Source: a virus. From it: DNA of 56,276 bases. Position 1 is the first letter of the stretch. Each line of letters opens with the position of its first letter. The notes below the pieces were generated by a model. That model was not told where the DNA came from. It saw only the letters and a list, made by a program, of their open reading frames with translations, and did not search any database. Both the position numbers and the translations under genes were made by a program. The DNA lies in IMG/VR virus record IMGVR_UViG_3300033148_005213, positions 1-56,276 of that record. One strand, written 5' to 3'. Of this stretch, positions 1 to 7,449 are shown piece after piece.

Positions 1-345
1 TAAAATTGGATTGTCAGCATATGCAGTAAAAGCACCTTCCATAACCGATTCATAGAAACTTTGCAACATGACCGGATTATTGATTAATGGATCACCTGGA
101 AATACATCAACAACTGCAATGACATCCGAATCTAAATTATATAGCAAATTATCTGTGGTTATGTCTAATGTTTGATAAAAATCGTGACTTCCATCATATG
201 CAAAATTTAAAAATTTTTCAACTGCCTCATTAACTGCAATGTCATATTGGTTAACACTTAATTCAATATCATGATCAGGATCACCCAATTCATTTTTAAT
301 CAATGCAATTAAATCTGCTTTATCTGTAATTGTTTGAAAATTCAT
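1..345 (-). CDS. T4 gp13-like neck protein, N-terminal part (runs off left edge)
   Basis: The frame is open from an ATG at 345-343 (AAAGGAA Shine-Dalgarno a few bases upstream) to the left edge, giving 115 residues. The start KADLIALIKNELG, followed by an ...AVNEAVEKFLNFAYDG segment, resembles the N-terminus of T4 gp13 (KELKDVILRRLG, then a short helix and EYHFDG), the neck protein that closes the filled head and joins it to the tail. This is recognition by eye of a short N-terminal domain, which also occurs in other T4-like virion proteins, so neck or other virion protein are both possible. It lies directly downstream of a late-promoter gene, which fits a virion role. Confidence 0.55.
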   Translation of the reverse strand, partial: MNFQTITDKADLIALIKNELGDPDHDIELSVNQYDIAVNEAVEKFLNFAYDGSHDFYQTLDITTDNLLYNLDSDVIAVVDVFPGDPLINNPVMLQSFYESVMEGAFTAYADNPIL

Positions 346-361
346 TTGTTATATTCCTTTG

Positions 362-928
362 TTAAAATGTCCAAATTATTTTGTCTTGTTCACGAATAGT
401 TACAGCTTTTTTTAACTTACAAGCAACCATCTCTTTATATGTTTTCAAGTATGAAGGGTCGTAGTTGCATTGTTCAGCGGTTTTACCATCATCCCACACC
501 ATGTACACACCATTCAAATTGAATGCTAAGTAAGCTTCTTTATAAGCTACATTATCTTGATCTCTAACTTTAACCAAAACATTTTTAGACATGAAGTGCT
601 GCATAGTTCCTTCAGAAATATCAACATAGCCCTTTATTTTGGAAATAATTTCAGTTGACCATTCATTTAATGTGCCAATGCATCTTTCAACATATTGATC
701 TCTAATTTCATTTGATATGAATATTTTTACAAAAGGCACTGAATCCAATGCTTCATATGTTCCTCGGACATGCATTACATCATTGCAAAGTTTTGGATGG
801 TCAGTTGAAAGTATATCAAAGCTGTTATTATAAGAATGATAATCAAAATTATCTTTTAGTTTTTCATTTTGTTGTAGTACAGTATATATTAAAGAATTTT
901 CTCTAAATTCTAGTTGTATGGATAGCAT
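362..928 (-). CDS. late protein of unknown function, 188 aa
   Basis: I do not recognise this 188-residue protein. It has no signal peptide, membrane segment or obvious catalytic motif; the C-terminal half holds a YMVWDDGK stretch and ends in a hydrophobic IIWTF. A perfect TATAAATA late promoter lies 23 bases upstream of the start, and the ATG at 928 has a TAGGAA Shine-Dalgarno. It is 17 bases upstream of the gp13-like gene and is probably co-transcribed with it, so a virion or assembly role is the best inference. Confidence 0.75.
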   Translation of the reverse strand: MLSIQLEFRENSLIYTVLQQNEKLKDNFDYHSYNNSFDILSTDHPKLCNDVMHVRGTYEALDSVPFVKIFISNEIRDQYVERCIGTLNEWSTEIISKIKGYVDISEGTMQHFMSKNVLVKVRDQDNVAYKEAYLAFNLNGVYMVWDDGKTAEQCNYDPSYLKTYKEMVACKLKKAVTIREQDKIIWTF

Positions 929-950
929 TTCTATTCCTATATTTTATACT

Positions 951-958
951 TATTTATA
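951..958 (-). promoter_or_regulatory. T4-type late promoter (TATAAATA)
   Basis: An exact match to the T4 late -10 element lies on the minus strand just upstream of the gene starting at 928. In T4 such sites are read by the gp55 sigma factor with gp33 and the gp45 clamp; those factors are not in this window. Confidence 0.7.
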
Positions 959-964
959 TAAAAT

Positions 965-1002
965 AAAAAAGCCTCATACTATGTTAGCTATGAGGCTTTT
1001 TT
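965..1002 (-). terminator. bidirectional hairpin terminator
   Basis: A 14-bp stem (965-978 with 989-1002) is flanked by an A-run on one side and a T-run on the other, so it can stop transcription on either strand. It ends the minus-strand early unit that finishes at 1023. The loop and the distal stem share TATGTTAGCTATGAGG with the terminator at 19865-19900. Confidence 0.85.
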
Positions 1003-1022
1003 TTGCTTGGAGGAGGCATATT

Positions 1023-1187
1023 TTATTTTTGATTAAAATTTAAAAGGATAAAATCCTTTGTACTCAAGAAAATCTCTGTTCTAGTTAATTCCGGATTTGT
1101 AAAAGCTCCAATCATGGTTACTGTGCATATGTATGCTAATACTATATAAGCAACCAAATCCCACCATTTAAGTTTTTTAATTTTCAA
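1023..1187 (-). CDS. small single-span membrane protein, 54 aa
   Basis: The frame opens with TTG at 1187-1185, which overlaps the TGA stop of the preceding gene as TTGA; the GGAGG eight to nine bases upstream serves as Shine-Dalgarno. The 54-residue product has a basic N-terminus (KIKKLKWW) followed by one hydrophobic segment of about 20 residues (LVAYIVLAYICTVTMIGAF) and a polar tail. The topology is that of a small phage inner-membrane protein. No function can be assigned. Coupling to the coiled-coil gene before it suggests the two work together. Confidence 0.6.
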   Translation of the reverse strand: MKIKKLKWWDLVAYIVLAYICTVTMIGAFTNPELTRTEIFLSTKDFILLNFNQK

Positions 1188-1366
1188 TTTTTCAATCCTC
1201 CAAGTCTAGTCAATCGTCTAATTTTTTGCACATAATCTCCCAAATCTTTTGACAATTCTTCATTTTCTTGAAGTAGGTTTGCATTTTGTTTTTTCAACCT
1301 AATAATTTCATTATGTTGCTCTTGAATTTTAATGGTTAATGAATTCAGTCTTTCCATGTCTTCCAT
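1184..1366 (-). CDS. small coiled-coil protein, 60 aa
   Basis: Almost the whole 60-residue chain is charged with leucine/isoleucine heptads (RLNSLTIKIQEQHNEIIRLKKQ...), predicting a single coiled coil and thus an oligomer or scaffold. Its stop overlaps the start of the small membrane protein at 1187. It belongs to the minus-strand early unit that ends at the terminator at 965-1002. No homolog is recognised. Confidence 0.65.
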   Translation of the reverse strand: MEDMERLNSLTIKIQEQHNEIIRLKKQNANLLQENEELSKDLGDYVQKIRRLTRLGGLKN

Positions 1367-1376
1367 AATATAAAAC

Positions 1377-1802
1377 CTACAATTTAAATTTTACATGCTT
1401 TCTTTCACACTTTAATTCCATTTTACTGATTATGAATTTTGAATCTCTGACAAGATCAGTAATTGAAATCTCTTTTTGTATAAACTTCCAAGATCTTTCA
1501 TTTCCCTTAATAACCAGTTTAACAAACATTCCATCTTTAAAAGCAATTAATTGTGAAAGATCTTGTCTGGTATATTTTACAACAATCAATTCTTCATGAG
1601 TAATATCTTCATCAACTAGTTCTTTATCATCAACCAATTTGAATGAAATTGCAAAATCTTCTTTCAGTTTGTCAAAATTCTTACCAAGAAAAGTTCTCAA
1701 TTTCAAGATGTTCATTTTGTCCACTTTGAATTGTTCTTCTTTTGCTTCCATTTGCATTTTCTTAAACTTCTTTTGTGATGCTTCAGACATGTTATCAAAC
1801 AT
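1377..1802 (-). CDS. hypothetical protein, 141 aa
   Basis: A 141-residue charged protein with a lysine- and methionine-rich helical N-terminus (KKFKKMQMEAKEEQFKVDKM) and a mixed beta-rich remainder. No known motif is visible. The ATG at 1802 is preceded by a CGGAGGT Shine-Dalgarno. It sits in the early unit of small genes read leftwards from the promoter at 2981-3009. Confidence 0.7.
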   Translation of the reverse strand: MFDNMSEASQKKFKKMQMEAKEEQFKVDKMNILKLRTFLGKNFDKLKEDFAISFKLVDDKELVDEDITHEELIVVKYTRQDLSQLIAFKDGMFVKLVIKGNERSWKFIQKEISITDLVRDSKFIISKMELKCERKHVKFKL

Positions 1803-1834
1803 GATGTACCTCCGAGATTTTTGATTGAATTATT

Positions 1835-2068
1835 TTATTTAATACAATTATCAACAAATTCTTTATTGGAAACTTTAACAGGAAATTTTCTTACAAACAT
1901 ATCTACAACAAGATTGTATATACCAACCAATTTTCCTAATTCTGTATATGATTTGTAATAAATGAAATTTCCTCTTCTCTCAGTAATTTCCTGAAAATCT
2001 TGAAGAATAGTCTTACCTCTATAAATATGTCCTACTTCTAATGTTGATTGTTTCTTTTTCTTTGACAT
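1835..2068 (-). CDS. hypothetical protein, 77 aa
   Basis: A small basic protein beginning MSKKKKQS, with a predicted beta segment HIYRGKTILQDF and a hydrophobic YNLVVDMFV stretch. No motif that I can name. It lies 9 bases after the zinc-ribbon-like gene that ends at 2078, in the same orientation. Confidence 0.65.
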   Translation of the reverse strand: MSKKKKQSTLEVGHIYRGKTILQDFQEITERRGNFIYYKSYTELGKLVGIYNLVVDMFVRKFPVKVSNKEFVDNCIK

Positions 2069-2077
2069 ATTAAACTC

Positions 2078-2380
2078 CTAAACATTTATTTCAAAATTAT
2101 CTGCAATATATTCTTCAAGATTTGTAAAAACATATTCGCCAAATTCATCTTTTCCAATGTGATATAAATAAGGTGAATCTAAATTTCTTGCAACTTTATC
2201 AATTTCAGTTTTGTCAATACTTCTAATTATACATTTATCAGTTTCTATTTCTGTAATGTCATATTCAACATCTTCCTCTTCAAGTTCTTTAGGTTGTTTC
2301 CATCCACATAAACAATCTTGCATTGTTCCATCACCACCTTCCAAATATTCACCACATTCAGGACAATATAATTTTTTCAT
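2078..2380 (-). CDS. small protein with N-terminal zinc-ribbon-like cysteines, 100 aa
   Basis: The N-terminus reads MKKLYCPECGEYLEGG followed by QDCLCGWKQP, giving CPEC and CLC pairs spaced as in a small zinc ribbon (residues about 6-26). An acidic stretch (KELEEEDVEYD) follows. The start at 2380 has an AAAGGAG Shine-Dalgarno. Such ribbons bind nucleic acid or protein partners, but the function here is unknown. Confidence 0.7.
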   Translation of the reverse strand: MKKLYCPECGEYLEGGDGTMQDCLCGWKQPKELEEEDVEYDITEIETDKCIIRSIDKTEIDKVARNLDSPYLYHIGKDEFGEYVFTNLEEYIADNFEINV

Positions 2381-2451
2381 CTTTTTGTCTCCTTTACTAT
2401 AGTGGATAATTTATTGTACAACCATTATCTAGTAAATCTTTTAACTTAATT

Positions 2452-2670
2452 CTATTTTTTAAGAACTCTTTTTAAATTAACAGATTCATCTTCAAAATAT
2501 TCTTCATCTTCATCATAATATGTTCTATAAATTCTATAATTTTCCATTGGCACAAACTTTAGTAGTTTATCCCAATGAGTTTTACATAATACATGATAGT
2601 GATGATTACCAACTTCGTTACAATCACTATCAATAATCTTATAATCTATTACATTTGCACTTGTCGTCAT
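2452..2670 (-). CDS. hypothetical protein, 72 aa, possible C-terminal frameshift
   Basis: A 72-residue protein with an NHHYHVLCKTHWDKL segment (clustered His and Cys, perhaps metal-binding) and an acidic tail. It stops just after an A6 run. Dropping one A would continue the frame as NRIKLKDLLDNGC... for about 20 residues to a TAG at 2402-2404, so a one-base slip or error near 2460 is possible. The rest of the 2381-2451 gap holds nothing else that I can see. Confidence 0.6.
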   Translation of the reverse strand: MTTSANVIDYKIIDSDCNEVGNHHYHVLCKTHWDKLLKFVPMENYRIYRTYYDEDEEYFEDESVNLKRVLKK

Positions 2671-2694
2671 ATTTTAAATTCCTAAATTATGTTG

Positions 2695-2937
2695 CTAAAA
2701 TTCAATTCCTGATTCAGTTTCTAGTTCATTAACGATAATTCCTAACATGTTAATTTTTTCTACTCTTGTGAATGCGGACATGAAGTATGAGTTTTCTTCA
2801 CAAGAAATAGAACTTTTTAGTACTCTTTTTACTCTATCAATTGTTATGCAATCTGAATTAAGGATGATTAGAGATTTTTCGATAACTGCTTTCACATGAT
2901 CTTCATTAGTCATTTTAGTTCTATTCATCTTTTGCAT
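2695..2937 (-). CDS. hypothetical protein, 80 aa
   Basis: A small helical protein (NEDHVKAVIEKSLIILNSDC...). Two starts are possible: ATG at 2937, or ATG at 2928, which is better spaced from the TGGGA upstream. It is the first gene after the early promoter at 2981-3009, so it heads the transcription unit that ends at 965-1002. Confidence 0.65.
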   Translation of the reverse strand: MQKMNRTKMTNEDHVKAVIEKSLIILNSDCITIDRVKRVLKSSISCEENSYFMSAFTRVEKINMLGIIVNELETESGIEF

Positions 2938-2980
2938 CCCATCGGATTTTGGTTTATGTTACTTACTTGCTTATATATAT

Positions 2981-3009
2981 AATATACACAATATATATGG
3001 GAATAGCAA
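2981..3009 (-). promoter_or_regulatory. early-type promoter TTGCTA-17-TATATT
   Basis: On the minus strand the -35 TTGCTA (3009-3004) and the -10 TATATT (2986-2981) are separated by exactly 17 bases. It drives the small genes from 2937 leftwards. Confidence 0.75.
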
Positions 3010-3012
3010 GAA

Positions 3013-3259
3013 CTATTTAATCTTTTTATTAAATACTGATATGAGATTGTCAATTCTTTCACTAGATTCATATAAAAATTTTCCATCTTGATTTGTAACA
3101 TGAATTTTAACATAATTTTCTTTTCTTTCTGTAATAGTTGCAATCCAAAGAGTATTCAAACTAAAAGGATCATTACATATTTTCAAAAATATTTTTATCA
3201 ACTGTTTTCAATAAATAATATATTTTAGCTTGGTTGGTATCACTATCTTTATCAAACAT
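3013..3259 (-). pseudogene. small early gene interrupted by a one-base frameshift
   Basis: A good Shine-Dalgarno (AAGGAGATTTAAAA) precedes ATG at 3259, but that frame stops after 28 residues (MFDKDSDTNQAKIYYLLKTV...). The shifted frame continues as ...FLKICNDPFSLNTLWIAT and ends in SVFNKKIK at 3013. Removing one base from the A5/T5 runs near 3185-3200 joins the two parts into one protein of about 80 residues. The gene is therefore either broken, subject to +1 frameshifting, or carries a homopolymer sequencing error. Function unknown. Confidence 0.55.
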
Positions 3260-3261
3260 TT

Positions 3262-3492
3262 TTAAATCTCCTTAACTATGGTTATTTGATAATGTGTTTT
3301 ACCACTACCATTTAAAACTTCAACAAATTGTGAATATTCACTATATTCATGTATTTCTCCATAATCTAATTCATCATTCTGAATTTTATCAAAAATATAT
3401 TGTTTCAATTTATCTGTATCGTTGGATATGATCAATGGTGTATCAAATCTATGATTGTTAAATCCGTAACTTACATGAACTAATAAATACAT
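3262..3492 (-). CDS. hypothetical protein, 76 aa
   Basis: A 76-residue protein starting MYLLVHVSYGFNNHRFDTPLI, with a beta-rich first half and an acidic middle. Its start at 3492 has a GAGAGGT Shine-Dalgarno and lies 3 bases after the stop of the methyltransferase gene, so the two are probably translated from one message. The N-terminal pattern is common in small phage proteins of unknown role. Confidence 0.65.
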   Translation of the reverse strand: MYLLVHVSYGFNNHRFDTPLIISNDTDKLKQYIFDKIQNDELDYGEIHEYSEYSQFVEVLNGSGKTHYQITIVKEI

Positions 3493-3494
3493 AA

Positions 3495-4511
3495 TTACCT
3501 CTCGTTGTTATTATTTTTATTAATATACCTAATCAATAATGTACATGAAGTAAAATTATAATTATCATATTCATAATTTGCATAAATTCCATTGAATTCT
3601 ACTTTCAATCCAATAGGACATAATTTTAAATATTCAATCGTTAATTTTTCTTGTATTTTTAATTCTTCATCATAACATTTACAACTATTATTTCCTCTAA
3701 GCCAACTCTCAGATATTTGATTACATATATTATCAATTGTTGTGATTGTTCCAATCAATTTTTCAAAACATTCTTTTGGTTTCGTCAATGTCAACAAAAG
3801 AGTTTTAACAGTTGTTCCAGACTCTTTAAATCGTCCAGCATCAATTAATTTTATTGTGCTTTTATTTTTAATAAATTCTTTAAATTGTTGTTGTACTTTT
3901 GTTCCTTTTCTTTCATACCATCCTGTAGACATCAAAGAAACTATTTGACCACCTTCCTTTAACATCTCATACATTCTTTTTATATGGATGATATCAGCAT
4001 TTTTAGAGAATGGAGGATTTGCAATTATCAAATCATATTTCTTATCATTATCAACAGAATCAACTAAAAAATCTTTACCGAGTATATTACAATTTAATTT
4101 ATTTAAAAACATGTGATTAATTTCTTGTAATTCATAGCAAGCTATTTTTGCAGTATCACATCTATTCAATAATGCTTTTATCAAATTACCAACACCTGCT
4201 GATGGTTCCAATACTTCAAAATCACTACAATAATAAAGATCATTAATTATTTCTTCACATAAATCAATTGGTGTATAAAATGATTGGAAAATTTGTTGTA
4301 AATTTACAATTCCTTCATCAATAACTTGTTGCAATAAATCTGTTGGATCTTGAAGATATTGAAAAAATTGTGATTTACCACCAAGCCACTTTCCACCAAT
4401 TAAAATTAATAATTTTTTTAATTTTGCATAATCTTTTTTATTTAATCTAGTATTTGGTAGTGTGATTGTATTATTATCAACTACACAATTTTTTAAAACA
4501 TCTAAAATCAT
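3495..4511 (-). CDS. DNA adenine-N6-type methyltransferase
   Basis: A class I SAM-dependent methyltransferase of 338 residues. FYTPIDLCEEII (about 78-89) resembles the region before motif I in type I/plasmid-type N6-adenine methylases. LEPSAGVGNL (101-110) is the SAM-binding motif I and NPPF (165-168) is catalytic motif IV, an order typical of gamma-class N6-adenine enzymes. It would methylate phage or host DNA, most plausibly against restriction. The recognition site cannot be inferred. It follows the DUF262-type gene at 4532-4960 in one unit started by the promoter at 4998-5026. Confidence 0.8.
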   Translation of the reverse strand: MILDVLKNCVVDNNTITLPNTRLNKKDYAKLKKLLILIGGKWLGGKSQFFQYLQDPTDLLQQVIDEGIVNLQQIFQSFYTPIDLCEEIINDLYYCSDFEVLEPSAGVGNLIKALLNRCDTAKIACYELQEINHMFLNKLNCNILGKDFLVDSVDNDKKYDLIIANPPFSKNADIIHIKRMYEMLKEGGQIVSLMSTGWYERKGTKVQQQFKEFIKNKSTIKLIDAGRFKESGTTVKTLLLTLTKPKECFEKLIGTITTIDNICNQISESWLRGNNSCKCYDEELKIQEKLTIEYLKLCPIGLKVEFNGIYANYEYDNYNFTSCTLLIRYINKNNNNER

Positions 4512-4531
4512 TTTTTATTACCTTTAATTTT

Positions 4532-4960
4532 TTAATGCAATGAATTATAAAATTTGATAAAAAACTCATCAGTTACTTGAGTGCTATAAAATTCTTCAAC
4601 TAGTATATAAGTATCTTCCATCCGTGCTTGTAAATTATTTGGTAATTCTGAATAAAATTTACCAACATATTCTGCATCAACACCTGTCAACACAAATTTA
4701 TCATCCATGAAATCAAAAATGGTTTTCATTCTCTTATAGCCATCAACAATTTGTGTGCTACCATCTCTATGTGATTTTACAAAAATGTGTGCTAAAGGTA
4801 TGTTTAACAGTAATGATTCGATTAACAATGATTTATGCTCATTTGTCCATGAATACTTGTCATTGGGAAGTGTGACACCTCTATCAATCTTAAAATAACC
4901 TTTTTTAGCAGATTGTAGTAATTGATAAATTGTATTCTTTTGTTGTCTAATATCTAACAT
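4532..4960 (-). CDS. DUF262-like (GmrSD N-terminal / ParB-like) protein, 142 aa
   Basis: The segment QIVDGYKRMKTIFDFMDDKFVL (about 70-91) corresponds to the DUF262 signature usually written as IVDGQQRLTTL...FL.G.F.L, preceded by a helix ending in NIPLAHIFV. DUF262 is found in GmrSD-type IV restriction enzymes and in small phage proteins. Here the first Gln of the usual DGQQR is Tyr (DGYKR), so nuclease or NTPase activity is uncertain. At 142 residues it carries only this domain, with no GmrD partner. It is immediately followed by a methyltransferase, suggesting a role in DNA modification or counter-restriction. Confidence 0.7.
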   Translation of the reverse strand: MLDIRQQKNTIYQLLQSAKKGYFKIDRGVTLPNDKYSWTNEHKSLLIESLLLNIPLAHIFVKSHRDGSTQIVDGYKRMKTIFDFMDDKFVLTGVDAEYVGKFYSELPNNLQARMEDTYILVEEFYSTQVTDEFFIKFYNSLH

Positions 4961-4980
4961 TATTTAACTCCTATATCATT

Positions 4981-5029
4981 ATTAACTTAACAATAGTAAT
5001 ATAAGCATATAAAAGAAAAATAGCAACAA
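4981..5029. repeat. 49-bp direct repeat carrying an early promoter (copy 1)
   Basis: The 49 bases here are identical to 6225-6273, including the whole promoter and its flanks. The two copies head adjacent transcription units, pointing to duplication of the promoter segment. Confidence 0.9.
4998..5026 (-). promoter_or_regulatory. early-type promoter TTGCTA-17-TATATT
   Basis: The -35 TTGCTA (5026-5021) and -10 TATATT (5003-4998) have a 17-base spacer. It drives the DUF262-like gene and the methyltransferase. Confidence 0.75.
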
Positions 5030-5084
5030 TAAAATTAGTTATATTTTTTGGCTTTCGTATTCTTCTGTATAACATTTGCGACTA

Positions 5085-5501
5085 CTATTCGTTACCGCAT
5101 CTTTTGTCAAACTCTAATTCTAAAGCCCTTGATTGCATCTTTAACACTGGTATATTTTGTTTTATTTTAAACTTATGAATTGATAAAAAATATAGGTTTA
5201 CAGCCAAGTTATAAATATCTTCATATTTTAATGTTTCAATTGCAGTGTATTTAAAACTTACTCCTTCAACCTCACAACCCAACGGAAATAAAACATCATA
5301 TCTTAATGATAGAAAACAGCTTATCGCTTCGATACTATCTTTAAAATCGATATAATTTCCTTTTTTTGTTCGTTCTATAATGTCGAAAATAATATTATGT
5401 CTATCATTATTTTTTAGGAAAGCTTTTAAATCTATTTCAGAACCTGAAATTTTGCCAAGAATAACACTATCTAATTTTACTAATAATTGTTTGACGTTCA
5501 T
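5085..5501 (-). CDS. hypothetical protein, 138 aa
   Basis: The ATG at 5501 is chosen because a strong AGGGGGGAT Shine-Dalgarno lies just upstream; the open frame continues further but without a ribosome site. The helical 138-residue product (MNVKQLLVKLDSVILG...) has no motif I recognise. It is the last gene of the unit started by the promoter at 6242-6270, after the 92-residue gene. Confidence 0.7.
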   Translation of the reverse strand: MNVKQLLVKLDSVILGKISGSEIDLKAFLKNNDRHNIIFDIIERTKKGNYIDFKDSIEAISCFLSLRYDVLFPLGCEVEGVSFKYTAIETLKYEDIYNLAVNLYFLSIHKFKIKQNIPVLKMQSRALELEFDKRCGNE

Positions 5502-5529
5502 GTTTTTTATCCCCCCTTTTTTTAATGTA

Positions 5530-5808
5530 TCATTTATAAATAACTTTTGTTTTAAAAAAATACTGAATATAATTATCTTTGTTTTCGTTTTTAGAAAGTA
5601 TCTTTTCGGCCTCTGAAATGGTTTTACAAACCTTAAAGTCTTTATTATATGCATGTTCACCACTCTTTTTTAACGGTTGCGATTTCCACTTGCAATTTAC
5701 ACCAGCAATAAAGCCCAATAAAGTAAATTTTTCTTGCCCGTTATGATGAGGTAGAATTTTTGAATCTCCGACCTTTTCAATACCTTTGATTTTATTTACT
5801 ATTTCCAT
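5530..5808 (-). CDS. hypothetical protein, 92 aa
   Basis: A basic 92-residue protein with GDSKILPHHNGQEKFTLLGF and a C-terminal helix (ISEAEKILSKNENKDN). AAAAGGTG precedes the ATG at 5808. No known domain is visible. It lies between the SprT-like peptidase and the 138-residue gene in one early unit. Confidence 0.65.
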   Translation of the reverse strand: MEIVNKIKGIEKVGDSKILPHHNGQEKFTLLGFIAGVNCKWKSQPLKKSGEHAYNKDFKVCKTISEAEKILSKNENKDNYIQYFFKTKVIYK

Positions 5809-5850
5809 ATATACACCTTTTGTTTAAAGTTAAGTTAAATTCGTTATATA

Positions 5851-6207
5851 TTAACATAATCCGAAACGTTTACCGAGTTTGTAAGTTAACACCTTGTGCC
5901 TCTTATCATGTCCCAGGTAGCCTTTTTGTTTACCAAGTATATAGTGTGCTAACTCGTGGCACATTACATAATCAGGATCGAAGCTAATATCAAATCCGGC
6001 ACCAATTACGATTTTGTTAAATTTTACAATCTCTTTTGTTGTTTTATTCATGGTAGTTTCTAAATAACCACCTCCACTATTTCTAACACCATCTATATTT
6101 TTGAATTCTACCTTTATCTTTGGTAGTTTGTACTCTTCACATACTATTTTGAAAATATTTTTTGCGTTGTTTATTTCCGTTGTAATATATGGATTTAGTT
6201 TTTTCAT
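5851..6207 (-). CDS. SprT-like zinc metallopeptidase domain protein, 118 aa
   Basis: The motif HELAH at 84-88, followed by GHDKRH with a third histidine near 100, fits the compact SprT/Spartan-like gluzincin core; the preceding strand YLETTMNKTTKEIVKFNKIVI also fits that fold. SprT-domain proteases act on DNA-bound proteins; small phage versions are of unknown target. The second of two adjacent ATGs (6207) is preferred because it is better spaced from GGGAG. First gene after the promoter at 6242-6270. Confidence 0.75.
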   Translation of the reverse strand: MKKLNPYITTEINNAKNIFKIVCEEYKLPKIKVEFKNIDGVRNSGGGYLETTMNKTTKEIVKFNKIVIGAGFDISFDPDYVMCHELAHYILGKQKGYLGHDKRHKVLTYKLGKRFGLC

Positions 6208-6224
6208 CATAGACTCCCGTTATA

Positions 6225-6273
6225 ATTAACTTAACAATAGTAATATAAGCATATAAAAGAAAAATAGCAACAA
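6225..6273. repeat. 49-bp direct repeat carrying an early promoter (copy 2)
   Basis: Identical to 4981-5029 over 49 bases; see that entry. Confidence 0.9.
6242..6270 (-). promoter_or_regulatory. early-type promoter TTGCTA-17-TATATT
   Basis: The -35 TTGCTA (6270-6265) and -10 TATATT (6247-6242) are 17 bases apart. It drives the SprT-like, 92-residue and 138-residue genes. Confidence 0.75.
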
Positions 6274-6307
6274 AAAAGTCATTTATTTTTAACATAAATG
6301 ACTTTTT
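6273..6307 (-). terminator. hairpin terminator
   Basis: A 14-bp stem (6273-6286 with 6294-6307) ends in A and T runs. It closes the late acidic-protein gene at 6332-7201 immediately before the next early promoter begins. Confidence 0.85.
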
Positions 6308-6331
6308 AATAAATTGTATAACTAAATAACA

Positions 6332-7201
6332 CTATACTTTTTTCATAATCTTCTCAATAGTTTTGGCAGTATTTGTCCATTTGATCTCGAAGTATTGTGA
6401 AATTTGTTTAACCTTGGTATAATGGAGATTTTTCAAATAACTTCTGATTTCTTTATCAGAATCTTCATCAGCTATTTCAGATTTTAAAAAATGTAAAAAT
6501 TTAGTTACATCTTCATCCAAAGTGATTACTTTTGTTTCTTCTTGTTTAATTGTTTCCATTGACACAATTTCTTGTTCAACTTTTTCTTTAATTTCTTCGG
6601 TTGTGCTGGACACGGTTTGTTCTTCAACGGACAATTTTGGTTCATCTTCAATTACTCCTTTATTTTCAATTTCTAAACCTTCATCTTCATCAGTTACATC
6701 AAACTCATCAATTTCAGGTTGTTCAACGGATTCTTTATCAATATTTTCATCAATAACTGAATCAATTAAATCATCAACTTCATCTTTAAAAGGTTCTGAC
6801 AATTCTTGAATTTCTTTTTCAACTTCATCAATAACAACTTTAACATTTTCTAAAAGTTCTTTTGGTGGAACTACGTCAACATCTACAATGTTTTCAAGCT
6901 TTTGTTTAATTTCTTCATTACTTAGATCTACATCAATGAAGAATTTTTTCTTTCCATCAATTATTATTTCCGAAACTTCATTTCCAGAATCATCAACAAT
7001 CGGAAATTCTTGATTAGATACTTCAATGACTTTTTTAACTTCATCTTTAACTTCTAAAAATCTATCTGGAAATGCATTAGCAAATTTGTCAATCATTTCA
7101 TTTGAAGGATATATTTTATCCGGAACAAACCTATATGACGAATTAGTTGTTGTTAAACTATTGCTTCGAAAAGTAATGCCCACGAATCTGTATTTTTTCA
7201 T
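6332..7201 (-). CDS. acidic late protein, 289 aa
   Basis: The start at 7201 (MKKYRFVGITFRSN) is chosen from an AGAGGTAAG Shine-Dalgarno and a late promoter 20 bases upstream. An N-terminal domain of about 80 residues is followed by a long region very rich in Glu, Asp and Val (about 90-230), then a compact helical C-terminal domain (LHFLKSEIADEDSDKEIRSY...). A late promoter amid early genes and the acidic, low-complexity middle suggest a virion-associated or head decoration/scaffold-like protein. I do not recognise a family. Confidence 0.75.
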   Translation of the reverse strand: MKKYRFVGITFRSNSLTTTNSSYRFVPDKIYPSNEMIDKFANAFPDRFLEVKDEVKKVIEVSNQEFPIVDDSGNEVSEIIIDGKKKFFIDVDLSNEEIKQKLENIVDVDVVPPKELLENVKVVIDEVEKEIQELSEPFKDEVDDLIDSVIDENIDKESVEQPEIDEFDVTDEDEGLEIENKGVIEDEPKLSVEEQTVSSTTEEIKEKVEQEIVSMETIKQEETKVITLDEDVTKFLHFLKSEIADEDSDKEIRSYLKNLHYTKVKQISQYFEIKWTNTAKTIEKIMKKV

Positions 7202-7220
7202 TCTTACCTCTTTTTTACTA

Positions 7221-7442
7221 TTATTTATATTTATGAATATAGTTAAATACTCTTCTAACAATGAAATTCTTGACTAATGAAACACAAAAGAAAATTGCAC
7301 ATATTGAAAAGTTAGTCTTTACTGGTATATTTATTCCAAAAAATGGGAATATTAAAATCTGTGTGAAGAAGCTGACAGTGATACCAGCAATTGTATTTAC
7401 TAAACTTTCAAAACCAGTCCATTTTTTATTTTGTTCTTTCAT
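7221..7442 (-). CDS. small two-span membrane protein of a common phage family, 73 aa
   Basis: The 73-residue protein reads ESLVNTIAGITVSFFTQILIFPFFGI then a second hydrophobic segment FSICAIFFCVSLVKNFIVRR, ending in a basic tail. This pattern (TQ-h-h-h-F-P-h-F-G between two spans, then a VS-h-h-x-x-hhhRR motif) is recurrent in small phage membrane proteins classed as DUF7220-like. Function unknown. It precedes the late promoter at 7222-7229, which lies inside its 3' end. Confidence 0.65.
   Translation of the reverse strand: MKEQNKKWTGFESLVNTIAGITVSFFTQILIFPFFGINIPVKTNFSICAIFFCVSLVKNFIVRRVFNYIHKYK
7222..7229 (-). promoter_or_regulatory. T4-type late promoter (TATAAATA)
   Basis: An exact TATAAATA on the minus strand sits about 20 bases upstream of the start at 7201. 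It overlaps the last codons of the preceding membrane-protein gene. Confidence 0.7.
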
Positions 7443-7449
7443 TATAATC

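Noticed and set aside
5502-5663. Extended N-terminus of the 138-residue protein
   Set aside because: A strong GGGGGG-type Shine-Dalgarno directly before the internal ATG at 5501, and overlap of the extension with the upstream gene, favour the shorter form.
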